Counted from the first letter of the stretch, positions 13,901-23,893 are shown. The stretch: 64,000 nt of DNA from Sinotaia quadrata (GCA_028829895.1 CM054181.1:27223357-27287356); one strand, 5' to 3'. Program-made: numbers and translations. Notes: generated by a model not told the origin, from the sequence alone.

Positions 13901-16456
13901 TTTAATTTAACTCTTTCTTTAATACATTACCTAGTACACTATTCCTCTTCTAATTTTACTTTTTTTTAAAGCATAATCAAATACACTATTCCTATTCTGA
14001 TATAACTTTTTCTTTACCCAGTAGCATAATCTAGCATGTTTTGCCTAGCATGCATTCCAAATCTGCCATTTTTAAAGAATTGCGAACTTTTCCAAATATC
14101 CCACTTTTAATTTATTTTGCTCTTTATGCAGTTGTAACCTAGCTCACTATTTCACTTTTAATTTAACTTTGTCTTTATTGAACGTTTTGCCTAGCCCACA
14201 ATTCCACTTTTCAATAACTTTTGCATTAATATTAAAAGTATATTGAAGACTAGAATTACAATTTATTAGATGTTGACTCAAGGTTATTTCCACTAGACAA
14301 TCAAGAAATAATTGCAGAGGAAGAAACATTAAAATGTTATCTAAATTGTAATGGCAATTTTACATACATTAATCTCTTTAGTTAGTTCTTCAATCTCCTT
14401 GTATTTGTGGTTATGTCAACACTGTTATAACCAGTGGCATATTAACATATAATCCTACAGCATGTATATTGGTTGAATTACTTCATTGTATTAATTATTA
14501 CACAAGTGACTAAGTTTCACAACAGATTCCTTTTGGTATTTTATCTGTTTAAATTTTAAACCAAATTCTTTGAAGCACTTAAGCCATTTCAACTCATCAG
14601 CACATTTTGTGAATTGATGAATAACCAGTTTGTTTCTATAAGTATTATTAATTAACTGATCGCATTGGACCAATCTGTTAATTAACACTTTCTTCTATCA
14701 GTCAGTCCCATAATGCAAAAAAAAAAGTATCATTTATTTTTGTCAGCCAATCCTATAATGCAAAAGTTAATTAACTTTTCTGTCAGTCCCATAATGCAAA
14801 GTTAAAAAGAAAATCCCTAGCACACTAGCAATAGTAAAATTAAAGAATCACTTTAAAAAGTACACTCACACTGTCGCTAATACTAACATCATTTATATAA
14901 TTAAATATGTAAGTATATGTTCTATACAAGTGGCGCAAATTGATTGCCCGCTTAGAATTAGACATGAGCAGGGTTCTTCGAGAAATCGTTAAGGTTTCCC
15001 GAGAGATTGTGATTTAAAAAAAAATAAACATCGTAGATATAGTTTTTTTTAAACAGGGGTTCTCGGAGATCTGAAAATTATTACAAGGGTTCCTCCAGTG
15101 TAAAAAGATTGAGAAAGTTGGACTAGTGCATGTGAACTCTATAGAAATGGAAACGAACTGTATTAGTGGCTTGCTCATTTTCATGCGCAGAACGCTAGTT
15201 GTCCTTGATTCCGAGGACCAGCGATATGGGTTTACACAAATTTGTTTTGTGTTTATTATTATTATTAAGATCCATATATCTTTGTTCAGCAGACACTTTT
15301 TTTGGTCTATGTGGCAGATGCTGACGACGGGCAGATAATCTGGTCAGGTTTTGTGACTCGAAACGACATCATGAGACAGCAGGTGCTCAAAATCCTTTGC
15401 GAAAAGCCTAACCAACTAACGACAAGCATCAGTGCATTCAATATGCACGACTGCGTACACTCGGAGCGTAAGCTCGTGAAATCAATGTCCAACTACGAGC
15501 TACTGCACAAACGCACCGAAGGAGTCCGGAGTGCTATCCACCCAGCTTTAAAGCTGCCAGACGCGTTCTTGAAGCTAAACGACGACTCCGACTTTCGCAT
15601 GTCGGATAGGCGTCACAAAAGTCGTCCATTGCTGTCAGAATCGTTTTCCATTGAGCATCTGCCCACTGCTTTGCCAGTTATCAGCTTCGAGTTTGTGGAT
15701 GACCTAGCAGTTGCTCCAAGAAAAAGTTCTTTAATGACGAATCCATTGCCATCCAAAGTAAAACCTAAGACTAGCAAAACTTCAGTTCCAGAAGAAAATA
15801 TAAGACAGTCTGTGAGTGGGGTTCCGTCAAGGCTAAAGAAGGTGAGCGAGACCTTGGAGGTACCCAATATAATGCCAAATTTGCAGAAACAGATAAACAA
15901 CGGCAGCAGGGCACCAAGTTCCTCTGATGCATCTCGACCCCTAGAAGCTCTCGGAACCCCGTGGGTGTTGCAGTCTCAAACAGACTCGAAGCCGGAGTCG
16001 TGTTCTTGCTGGACTCGAGTAAAAGATTGCCTCAGTGCACAAGCATTCACGTGCCGGGCACTTTGCTGCGGAGTGGAATCCTTGAAGGAAAACCCACCTA
16101 CTGCGGACGATAAAACTCGGGAAACTAAAATTCCTTATAAAATTGATATATTTCGCGACATTACAGAAACTTGCAAAGATATTTTGCCAGAACAGTTGCA
16201 CGGCTTGCTGGAAAAGAAGAAGTCAGTAACTACCCCGAAAGTGTTCATTCCGAAACTGACCAGATCGATATCATGCCATCACGTGGAGCTGGCTAGAGAA
16301 ATAGAAATATTGAACTCTTCATCTGAGACAAGAAGCCACAGAAGACATTCCGTGAAAGCGATGAAAGCGAAAGAAAGCCAGCACACGAAACGGCACAGTC
16401 TTAATATTACACCACCGCACGAAGATACACAAGAGCCATCAGAGGGTAATGCGTGA
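348..16456 (+). CDS. Divergent AGC-type Ser/Thr protein kinase gene, 3' part (7 exons in window)
   Basis: Exons 348-439, 920-982, 1737-1875, 6508-6588, 8112-8219, 12485-12623 and 15318-16456 join with matching phases into 586 codons plus stop. They read from the kinase hinge (LLMEYVPNGSLEERL) through the catalytic loop, activation segment, the DYWAIG helix and the AGC-style RLG...HPFF...W end of the C-lobe, then a 379-residue tail. The order and spacing fit PKC/AKT/S6K kinases. The ATP-binding N-lobe is not in the window, so the gene is partial at its 5' side. Oddities: the catalytic loop is RDIRPSN, with Arg where Lys is usual; DFG is DFS; APE is PPE. The T-loop spacing TDTSTGT matches PKC TxTxxGT, so PDK1-type activation is possible (inference). 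No FxxF(S/T)-type hydrophobic motif was found after the C-lobe. The precise subfamily is not recognised. Confidence 0.85.
920..982 (+). CDS. Kinase exon B (helix E)
   Basis: 63 nt between acceptor cttattcacag and donor gtaaat. It encodes FYMAEICIAMFFLHNNG, the alpha-E helix normally read as FYAAE...LH..G before the catalytic loop. It completes the split codon of exon A and leaves AG to pair with the first G of exon C, giving Arg of the RD motif. Confidence 0.85.
1737..1875 (+). CDS. Kinase exon C (catalytic loop to PPE)
   Basis: Acceptor gtctacag, donor gtgaga. The catalytic loop RDIRPSN starts at the junction (Asp at 1738), DFS is at 1792-1800, the candidate T-loop Thr at 1840, and PPE at 1867-1875. 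Asp and Asn of the loop and Asp of DFS are kept; Lys of the loop and Gly of DFG are replaced. Confidence 0.9.
2018..2062 (+). repeat. GGT/GAT microsatellite
   Basis: A run of about seven GGT triplets followed by about seven GAT triplets, in the intron just outside the retrotransposon's 3' end. The poly-His and poly-Ser/Pro reading frames across it are artefacts of the triplet run. Confidence 0.85.
2095..5420 (-). mobile_element. Degenerate non-LTR (LINE-type) retrotransposon
   Basis: Read on the minus strand, fragments of a LINE reverse transcriptase appear in correct order but broken by stops and shifts. An upstream charged segment lies at 4782-4555. RT blocks resembling NY.SITCL...KL.SRIISDKI..HLE lie near 4240-4100. 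GSRGTKDQLAIDK is at the edge of the 50 bp array, and NLAVARIDHQKAYESV near 3370-3330. QGDSLS.LLFCISLNLLS remains near 3175-3125, and YMDD at 3052-3041. C-terminal blocks (ETEALITAAQDQAL; ALLGSAHIL) lie near 2545 and 2190. There is no intact ORF. It sits antisense in the kinase intron between exons C and D. Both ends are estimates because no target-site duplication or tail was identified. The clade is not assigned. Confidence 0.85.
3381..4080 (+). repeat. 14-copy, 50 bp minisatellite inside the retrotransposon
   Basis: Fourteen near-identical 50 bp units start every 50 bases from 3381 to 4031. On the minus strand the unit is the RT coding segment KDQLAIDKALVTDSK. Variants (tttc/ttcc; taacc at 3491 and 3691) alternate with a 100-200 bp periodicity. 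As 50 is not a multiple of three, each unit shifts the frame and the array destroys the RT. Confidence 0.95.
6165..6352 (+). repeat. Short-unit tandem repeat (about 29 bp)
   Basis: Six or so copies of a unit built on ataaccacaa and acacatacgtatact, alternating two variants. Intronic, just upstream of kinase exon D. Confidence 0.85.
6508..6588 (+). CDS. Kinase exon D (helix F)
   Basis: 81 nt, phase 0 at both ends; acceptor tgtttggcag, donor gtaaca. It encodes YGKAVDYWAIGIILYRMVMG, the conserved alpha-F D.WA.G block. It directly continues PPE of exon C. Confidence 0.9.
6831..6926 (+). repeat. Compound microsatellite (GTGC)n(TG)n(AG)n
   Basis: Imperfect tgcg repeats pass into TG and then AG dinucleotides. 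The minus-strand reading frame through it (poly SL and HT) is an artefact. Confidence 0.9.
7684..7882 (+). repeat. Degenerate tandem repeat (about 80-90 bp)
   Basis: Three diverged copies of a unit containing aagcaagtaaaggttatacg, at about 7684, 7762 and 7853. Intronic; no coding value seen. Confidence 0.6.
8112..8219 (+). CDS. Kinase exon E (after helix F)
   Basis: Phase 0 at both ends, acceptor aattattgcag. It reads MPFSGKTRVEYFQSV and continues GQ of exon D as the AGC pattern G..PF.G. The donor gtgcgt is non-ideal, but the join GCC|CTG gives SLCKALLTKNQRQRLG across exons E and F, as expected for an AGC kinase. Confidence 0.85.
9714..10075. mobile_element. pogo/Tigger-like MITE
   Basis: About 360 bp bounded by imperfect inverted repeats: left ctacagtgaaacctcgctat, right ending ggggttccactatag, whose reverse complement starts ctatagtggaaccccg. 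Internal sub-repeats (tatagcggggt-like) also resemble pogo-type termini. The interior is AT-rich with no coding capacity. A TA target duplication is plausible but ambiguous because TA lies inside the matching ends. Confidence 0.7.
10842..10913 (+). repeat. (TC)n microsatellite
   Basis: A nearly uninterrupted run of about 36 CT dinucleotides. The poly-SL and poly-RE frames across it are artefacts. Confidence 0.95.
10914..12300 (-). other. Possible decayed retroelement, unclassified
   Basis: This intronic block is less AT-rich than its surroundings. It has the longest non-repeat minus-strand open frame in the region (11894-12286) with further open pieces near 11282-11052 and 11744-11523. No catalytic motif of RT, endonuclease or transposase was recognised, so the assignment is only a guess from composition. 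Confidence 0.25.
12304..12462 (+). repeat. 3-copy, 51 bp tandem repeat at kinase exon F acceptor
   Basis: Three near-identical 51 bp units containing gacataacattgtgcgaaca, starting at about 12317, 12368 and 12419. The array ends 22 bases before the exon that starts at 12485, so it occupies the usual branch-site zone. Confidence 0.95.
12485..12623 (+). CDS. Kinase exon F (end of C-lobe)
   Basis: Not the longest frame here: it is read in the frame encoding LLTKNQRQRLGYSQDAEENT, then KHPFFDILSWKLV and FAPLVPR. RLG, HPFF and the following Trp are AGC C-lobe hallmarks. The acceptor attttaaaag is pyrimidine-poor, the donor gtaagt is strong, and the exon leaves one base that the next exon completes. 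Confidence 0.85.
12624..13960 (+). repeat. About 30-copy, 41 bp minisatellite starting at the exon F donor
   Basis: Units of about 41 bp (tttaatatgtaactagtaca; ctattctaatttaactcttt) run for 1.3 kb. They are regular to about 13240, then longer and more diverged with an inserted cctcttctaa. The first unit already overlaps the intron's first bases (gtaagtaacttagtacac), so the array begins at the splice donor itself. Confidence 0.95.
14968..15123. mobile_element. Possible hAT-type MITE fragment
   Basis: Contains cagggttcttcgagaaat, then a second gggttctcggagatctgaaa, and ends ttgagaaagttgg. This resembles hAT non-autonomous elements with CAGGGGTTC termini. No clean target duplication was found. 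Confidence 0.4.
15318..16456 (+). CDS. Kinase terminal exon, long C-terminal tail
   Basis: Acceptor ctatgtggcag; the first two bases complete Asn started by exon F. It codes 379 residues to TGA at 16454-16456. After an early segment (QIIWSGFVTRNDIMRQQVL) the tail is hydrophilic and Ser/Lys-rich. It includes a cysteine cluster (CSCWTRVKDC then CRALCC, 16001-16069) and basic His/Arg patches near the end. No known domain was recognised. The uninterrupted 1.1 kb frame in AT-rich DNA and its higher GC support coding. Confidence 0.85.
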
Positions 16457-16533
16457 CAGAGATTCCAGCCTTTATTTCTTCTAAAGAGGGATATATATTT
16501 CAATACTTTATTTATGTCAGGTTTAAATTAAAG

Positions 16534-16539
16534 AATAAA
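16534..16539 (+). promoter_or_regulatory. Poly(A) signal AATAAA for the kinase gene
   Basis: A canonical hexamer 77 bases after the stop codon; no earlier one is seen. Confidence 0.6.
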
Positions 16540-18261
16540 CTGTCATATGCATGTTCCCTTCCCGTCGAATCCACTTTTCACCTAAAACCCCTTTACTCCA
16601 ACCCGCTCTCCAAGATTTAATAATACATATCTTTTAATTCTCTGCGAATAACTGCCGACAAGACTCCAGCATGAAGACTACACTGAAGTCACAATGTCTG
16701 AAAACTGTCGACAAAAATCAGGAGGAAAGTGTCATTGACATCCGAAGAGTAAAATGCCAGTGAAATTGTTAGCTTGAAATTGTCCCTGGTAATCAAGAAT
16801 GTCCAAATGACTCAGATACTTTGGGCATACAAGTGTTCCTAGTACTCAATGCATAAAAATATTCCTGATTTTCTTGACATAAAATTCCTTTCGTACCTTT
16901 GTTGTGTACATATTGACACATTAGGTAAGAAACTATTCTGAACACTCAGTGGGAGAAATTTTACTGACACTCTTTAAATTTTAAAATGCTTTTATGACAC
17001 TATGTCAAAAATAATTCTTTTTATATTTAGTAGAAACATTTTCTTCCATTGAGTATACAAAGTTTTTTTCCTAACATTCATATCATTCAACTGTTATTTA
17101 AAATAATTTGCGGCAAATTAATACACGAAGATTATTTACTTGAATTTTCTTTTGCATATATCAAATAATGTGATCAGATAATCAATTTTACTAGACCTAG
17201 TTATTTGAAAATTTAAAAAGCAAAAGAATAATTGGTTGACAAAAATGTTGACAAATCCTGTAAGCTAAATGTAGTACCATCGTCACTCTGTCAACGTGTC
17301 CGGCCCCCATAAATATTTACCGACGTTTGACTGGAAGAGTTGTATGTTTTACCACTCGTAGGAATTCAGAAGAGAAAAAAAAAATCTAATAGCTGTTCTA
17401 TCACTTATCTTTAGAGCAGCATAAAAATCACAGAATCACATGTGATTCCATGTGTGTGTCAATGGATGAAATTTAGTGCACAAGGAGATCTCATTTTCTC
17501 TTAGATCAAGTTTCCTGCACGCAGCAGCATCGTCTGGAAACAGGAATGAATACTTATTGCCCATTTGACATTTCTCAGCGAAATTTTCATGCTCTTCCTG
17601 CTAGCGAGAATATTTTAATGCCCATAACTGAGATAATCAATGCAATGCTAAATTTAGGCGGACTTGCTTCACTAATGTCTCAGTAAATACACGATAATAC
17701 AATTGAAATTATGATTAATATTGCAAAAATAAGTATTTTTTTTAATCAGCTAAGCATTTGTAATTTGAAGAAATAAACTTTGACTTGACCTAAAAGGATA
17801 TATTTTATTATAAAGCATGTTTACTACAATGAGACCACTCATGAAAAGTTATTTGAGCAGTAATGTGGAGCTATAATTTCAGTTTGTTGGTGCAAGAACA
17901 ATCGAACAAAATTATTTCAGAAAATACTTTATAACCAGCAGTCTAGTTCAAGCCAATCCCAGGATGAGTGTTCAATCAAATGAAATTTAAAGAAGTAGGT
18001 AGATGAATAATGGAGGCACATTCATGAATTGTTACATCCACCCTTATGATCTGTGAATTAATTACCGGTAACAGTTCATGCAGCCAAGGAAAAACCGAAG
18101 CCACACCCAACCCAGACATGTCACATGCCGATATGCATAATATTATAACTATTAAAAATACATTTAGTTGTGACTCAATACACATGCTCACATACGCGCA
18201 AGCATACATGCTGTCATTTTAGAGGTTCAGTAACTGAAGTTCATGTTGGAAGGAAAAGTAA

Positions 18262-18306
18262 AACACACACACACACACACAGACACACACACAAACACAC
18301 ACACAG
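18262..18306 (+). repeat. (CA)n microsatellite
   Basis: About 22 CA units with three interruptions. Confidence 0.9.
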
Positions 18307-18719
18307 AGGCATATATATATACATACTCACGCTTTTTCAGAATATAACTAATGGAAGGTATGTTGGAAGAGAAACCACTTCATATAATATACTTTATTTG
18401 TTAACACTATCTATGTTCTAACTTCCTGGATGCAGTGTGGATTTTCTTTGAAAGAATAAACAGGTTATTATCACTGGCATGTTTTTATTACTATTTAATT
18501 TGAGCTACAGTTAGATCTCTTGTTAACTGTACAATAAATCCTTCTATTCAAGAAACAATCTTGCTATCCACAAGATCAGAAACAAAATGTTATTCCATTA
18601 ATTTACCAGCTATTCATATCAATCAGCTATTTAGAGTGTGAAGAGGTGTGCGTATGTGAATAAAAAAATATAATATGTTATCAGTCTGCAACAACAATAA
18701 AATTCTCAATTCCTTCAAG

Positions 18720-19280
18720 ACAAAAACGCCAAGTAAAACTTGGTGATGTTTGATGATACTACACCTTGCAAATGGTATTAACACTATACCTCTATAGTGG
18801 TTGGAGATCCTATATAATGGTGTGGTGGTGTCTTGGTGATAACTACATGCTGGAGGTGGTTGATGATACTATAAGTGGTGTTGGTGGTATTTAGTGGTTT
18901 GGCGATAATTTACTTTGGGGATTTTTTCGTGTTTTTTTTTTTTAATGCAATATCTTCATAGAGCTTGGTAAAACTATAACTTGATGGTGGTTGGTGGATA
19001 CTATACCTTGATGGTGGTTGTTAATACTGTACCTGGGCGGTGGCTTGACTCTAAATAATACTACAATTGAGTGATGTCTGATAATGGGGTATCTTGGTGA
19101 TTCTAGACTTGGGGGAATGATTGGTGTCTTGTTGATACTCCACTTGGTGACTCTACGACTTTGTGGTGCTTAATGATGTCCAATTGTGCTATTTGGTAAT
19201 AAGATACCTTGTTGGTGTCTTGGTGATACTACTAATTTGGTGATAATATGCATTGGTGTTACATTTTTTTCTCACTTTTG
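18720..19280 (+). repeat. Degenerate GT-rich tandem repeat field
   Basis: Recurring ttggtgatactac, tggtggt and cttgatggtggttg words at irregular 25-45 bp spacing over about 550 bp: an old, strongly diverged minisatellite. Confidence 0.6.
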
Positions 19281-20172
19281 TCTCAATGTCAGAAAAGTAG
19301 TAACAGCTCGATATTTATAAAAACATAAGATTCAGAATGTGAAAATTAGAATATGGCGACCTACATTTTGTTAACAGTGGCATTCTGGTTTTACAGTGGC
19401 AACACTTCATTCCTAAAATTTGCTTTCGAAATTGATGAAACAATTAGTTTATTACATTGGCAGACTTAATAGCTAGCGATTTCATAACAAGCTGGCATTG
19501 GCTGATATTGCATGGACATATAATTTTGACACAATGGTATATGTTCCATTAAAGTGTGTTTACAGTGTACCGTGTGGTAATATAAAATGTACAATGGCAT
19601 AAACATTGGTTTCTCCAACCACTTAATATCAGTCATTCATGATAAAGCTTTGATGTGAGAGTATATTTTATCCAGTTGTGTGAGTAAGCATTGTCATTAT
19701 AATTTTCTGTTGGGATTTAATAATCTCTAAAGAAAGCGCACTCATCGCCATTGGATCTCCAAACAGAAAGTCGAAACCACTGAATAAATTAATGAGACAC
19801 AGCTACAACAAATATTTTCTGTTATCATTTCATTCAATCTTTCATATGTAGTTTCAGAAACATTATCACCAAGACAAGGAGTTTCATAAATCACCAGTAA
19901 TTTACATTTACAAAGCCAAAGTAGGCCAAGTTAAATAAATATAAGGTTTACATAAAACACTTACTGTAGATTCAGTTCATATTAAAGTAGTTGTAAAAAT
20001 AGGATACAGTTGTGCGCTACACTAAACTCAGTTCAAGGAGTCAGAGTTGTCAACGTTTCAATAATTTAAAACTAGAAGTCTTAGTATTTCAATGACATCA
20101 ATAATCTTTTTCAAGTCAGTCTTATTGTTTGATAAGCTCATGGAGGTGTGCTGTCATTTTGGCATGATGACA

Positions 20173-20366
20173 TACATTCCTAACCTAGCTCGATTCTTTC
20201 TCAACGTCTTGCAAACAGTGAACGTATTATCTGAAACAAAACTTTTGTTACTTTGCACCTTAATTAGGTCATACTAGTTACACACATCCTAATCCAGATC
20301 GTTTTTTCCTCAATGTCTTGCAAACAGTGAGCGTAGCATCTGAACAAAACTTTTGTCATCTTGCAG
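20173..20366 (+). repeat. Two-copy tandem duplication (about 110 bp)
   Basis: Both copies contain cttgcaaacagtga and caaaacttttgt, starting near 20173 and 20283. Confidence 0.8.
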
Positions 20367-21179
20367 TAAAAGAAAGAGCGAATTTAGAAATCTAGCAGAA
20401 GCAAGAACATGCAGATGAAGAGAAGTTATTGAAATGCACGCTTTTAGAAGCTAATACAATTTTGTTTTAGTTAATTTGGTGATTATCAAGTAGAATTTAG
20501 TGCTCACAATTTCAAATGTTTCAAAACATTTTGAATTCTTTTCCTAATTACTGTATGTAAACCTTCTCTTTTCTTAAGGGGTAAGTTTACTCAAAATAAA
20601 GTGTTGTAACTTTGACAGAATACCACACCCCCATTAAATTCTACTCACACTATTGATTTCATTAAAATACAGACCATGTCTACAACGGAACTTTTCTTTT
20701 TTGACAAATTTATGTATATTCCAGAGAACAACACCTACTGCTAGAAATTTAAATATTTATTTAAATATGAATGACAGTGTGACATATTTTTATCATGCAA
20801 AAAATTACACTTTTTCCCCATTTATATGTAGGATGTTTTTGTTTATTTGTTTGTTTTAATCTACAGTTGCACATTAACTGACTAAAAAGTTTTGGCTGAC
20901 TCCAAGATGTTTGAATAAATACAAGAAGAACACTTTGTGGTATCAGTATATCATCTTTTTTTGCTTCCCACCTAATCCCAGAAACTTTGGGGGCCTTAGG
21001 TATCAAGATTCAGAGCCAGACTGAACCACCTTGGGGGAAAAAAACTCAGTATCTAGAAAATGAATGATAGAGATAAAACAACAAATTGAAACAGATAAAG
21101 CAATTATATTAATGATGATTACATGAGATAAAAGCAAATCTAACATTAGTAACACCATGTGTATAATAGCTATGCTAAA

Positions 21180-21350
21180 GGGGTTTATATATTCTCACAG
21201 AAGTATTGGACGTTAAGTAAGAAGCTTACATACTCTCAGAGAAGTATTGTAGAATTGTACATTTAAGTAAGAGGTTTACATACTCTCATATAAGTATTGT
21301 ACATTAAAATAAGAGATTTACATACTCTCACATTAGTATTACGGTTTGGG
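21180..21350 (+). repeat. Four-copy degenerate tandem repeat (about 45-55 bp)
   Basis: Four units with tttacatactctcacagaag-like cores and taagtaagaggttt spacers. Confidence 0.75.
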
Positions 21351-21658
21351 TCTAATAGGGAAAATCATTGATTTGTCACAGGATCGGATTTCCAAGTCCA
21401 GAGCAATGTGAGAGCCAATATTCTTGGTAAACTATCTGAATGATGCATGAATGTAAAGTGGACATAGAGGACATTTTAGTTATAGTTAAATATTTTTGAT
21501 GTAAAGATTTCCATTCATTTTTGACTGTATTTCAATGTTCATGCACTTTTTAAAACTCTTTATGTGAATGGTGGTAACAACATTTTTGTGCAATGAAAGT
21601 AAGTTGGAAATTAAAGGAGAAGAGAAAAATATCATATTTATCATTATTTATGTTTAAA

Positions 21659-21795
21659 TTATTTCTGTGCTTCAGGAGCAGCATACTTCCTACCTTCTTC
21701 CTTAATTAACTCGATATATCTGAGAATAGATTCTAGTTTCTCTGTAAACTGTTTATATTTTAATCCTAACGGGAGAGTTAGTAATGGTTCTGGTG
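21659..21795 (-). CDS. Microprotein exon 2
   Basis: Begins after ttctag, reads APEPLLTLPLGLKYKQFTEK and continues to a TAA stop. The 45-codon open frame is too short to stand out alone; the phase match with exon 1 is what supports it. Confidence 0.65.
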
Positions 21796-23188
21796 CTAGA
21801 ATATGAGTGAGGTACAAGTAGGTCAGCCTGATCAATTCAACATAGTTGTGATAAATAGTGGATTTGGGAGATGTTGAAATTTTTATGTTAGCGATTAACA
21901 GGAAGATTTTCTATTGTAAAGACCTTTAGAGAGAGGTCTAAATAGTCTATCTAAACATAATGTTAGTCACGAAGTGAAAACTGATTTCATATTTTTTCTT
22001 AATCACCTTGTGTAATTGACTTTGTTATGTGCCAGTTAATGTTTAATGACCCTGCCCCAATATCAGGATTTCGAATTATTAATTTTGAGAGTTACACCTA
22101 TTTTGGAACAGACTGACTGCCTAATCCACCTTCCCGGTCTTCACAATTTATTTGCTCCAGTGACTATGGATTAACGTAATGTGTTCGGGTTGGAAAGTTA
22201 TCTTAACTTGACTGATTGTAATATAAAGATCATTCACATTCACATGACTTACCCCCACCAACCTGCTTTGGTCAATCTGACAATCAAGCCAAGATAATTA
22301 TTTAAGGTAAACAAGTAAAATTTAATAGTTTACATGATAATACAAAAAACAATAATCGATTTGCGAAATAATGTACATATGGCCTTCCGAGACCGCCTAA
22401 TCTGTATGCACACTGTCTATAGTTTTAATTATGAACACAGTTCAAAAAGTCAGTTTGTTGAGAGTGGTTTACTCAGCTTTGTTCCTTGTCAATCAAGACT
22501 GCACACGTCGCCCGTCACAAGTACACAGTGATCATTGCGCCCCCTTCCGGCTGTCTGAAACAATGTACACACCAGGGTCGAAGAGTGAGGCCTAGCAGTC
22601 ATTCATAAGGCTAACTTTAAAGCCTGGAATAAGTATTAAAACCCGATGTAAAGAAATATCCCATTTCTATCAGCATCAATATAGACATGTCTATTATTCG
22701 CACAGGTAGCAATCAGAATTAGGCGGTCTTACAATTGTTAATTGGACTTCAACAGTTATGAAACAAGGACAAAATATTCCAAACATTACTCATATGACTC
22801 ATGAGTTACAATTTATAAATCAAATCATCACAATACATCTCTGAACATAGCATTATACATTCTGATTGCTACTGCACATCACATAAACATCATTAAATCA
22901 ACAGAAAATAATAGTTTTAATACACACTATTTCAATTTACATGTTTGACTATGCATTCTTATAAATCAGGGAGAGCTGCAGAATTAAAAACCCATTAGAA
23001 GAAAACAGTGTGACTAAAAACTCTGAACATAGTGAGTAGAGATTTTACGAGCGGGAATAGTTACCACGATTAACTTTGATCAGTAATGAATCCAGTCTTG
23101 GTAGTACTAGTAGGTAGCCTGCAAGCAACAATGCAAAACCAGTCAAGCGTTTGTCTTCGCAAGGTTGTAATTTTTCGCTATCCTCCAT
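21659..23188 (-). CDS. Two-exon gene for an unrecognised 86-aa membrane microprotein
   Basis: Exon 23065-23188 (ATG at 23188) joins exon 21659-21795 (TAA at 21661-21659) with matching phase, one base plus two, giving 86 residues. The sequence starts MEDSEKLQPCEDKR, has one likely membrane span (LTGFALLLAGYLLVLPRL, about residues 15-32), then a PEPLLTLPLGLKY stretch and a charged helical tail ending in EEGRKYAAPEAQK. Acceptor ctcactcatattctag is strong; donor gtaact is acceptable. An in-frame stop lies upstream of the ATG, although the -3 base (T) is poor Kozak context. It is divergent to RBM28, with start codons 578 bp apart. The family is not recognised, and an extra internal exon cannot be excluded. 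A chance product is unlikely given the intact joined frame with a membrane span. Confidence 0.65.
22391..22728. mobile_element. Candidate MITE in the microprotein intron
   Basis: An exact 11 bp inverted repeat (gaccgcctaat at 22391; attaggcggtc ending at 22728) extends imperfectly to about 20 bp (CTG..TGC). It bounds 338 bp with no open frame. No target duplication was recognised. Confidence 0.45.
23065..23188 (-). CDS. Microprotein exon 1
   Basis: ATG at 23188-23186; 41 codons plus one base, ending in KVNR before gtaactattc. It carries the hydrophobic span. Confidence 0.65.
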
Positions 23189-23766
23189 AAAAATAAAACT
23201 CAACAACTCTAAGTATGAAGTAAATTTATATAATGAGTAGGCCTATATGTACAAGATAATGATAATACTTATTGTAGCATGATTTTTATTCGCGCCTAAC
23301 ATTGTCGATCAAAAACACTAACGGGGAGCTAAGCCGGCTGGACTCCACAAACACTAAGCAATTCTTTTGCCCAAACCTTAAGTGCTCAAAACTGACAGTA
23401 TAACAGTCGAACAGTCGACTAGTATAAACTCAGCATAGGCCTATGGAGTGTGCAAAAATAAAGGCAGGAGTAGGCCTAAACTATATTAATATATATATAT
23501 GTTAAAATAAAACAATTACAATGGCGATGACCGTACAACGCAAATACCTCTTCAATATAGCAGACGACTCCAATTGTCCTAGAGCTATGAGTTGGAAATC
23601 AGTCCTTAACAGGGTTGCTAAAATATAATCTTCTATCATAATATTGATACAATGACAAATTTCGAACTCACACAATCAGCTTCTTACACACTTAAACTTT
23701 GTTAAAGTCCTTCGCACTACTTTCGGTGCGGAATGGATAACTGGACCGCAGAAATGCAATTCCACG
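23189..23766. promoter_or_regulatory. Probable bidirectional promoter region
   Basis: 578 bp between two divergent start codons. It is richer in CpG than the flanks in places (ttattcgcgcc; cactttcggtgcgg). It contains acaatggcgatga at 23517-23529, similar to a YY1 site. The function is inferred from the head-to-head arrangement; no TATA placement or start site can be fixed. Confidence 0.5.
23521..23628 (+). other. Possible upstream ORF of RBM28
   Basis: ATG GCG ATG opens a 35-codon frame ending in TAA at 23626-23628, 138 bases before the RBM28 ATG. It matters only if transcription starts upstream of it. The peptide is not recognised. Confidence 0.25.
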
Positions 23767-23893
23767 ATGGCTGATCGAAAGAGTAAAACTGTATTTGTCA
23801 GAAATTTACCATTCTCGGCTACAAATGATCAGTTGTTAGAAGTATTTGGAGAGATAGGTCCAATAAAAACTGCATTTGTGGTTAAAGATAAAG
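23767..23893 (+). CDS. RBM28: RBM28 exon 1
   Basis: ATG context ccacgATGG. Encodes [21 protein letters not shown]2 of RRM1. Leaves one base; donor gtattt. Confidence 0.95.

Larger units (their letters stand above)
16540..21658 (+). other. Intergenic, between kinase and microprotein genes
   Basis: AT-rich sequence with a CA microsatellite, a degenerate GT-rich repeat field and two small tandem duplications, each listed separately. No exon with splice and coding support was seen on either strand. Confidence 0.5.
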
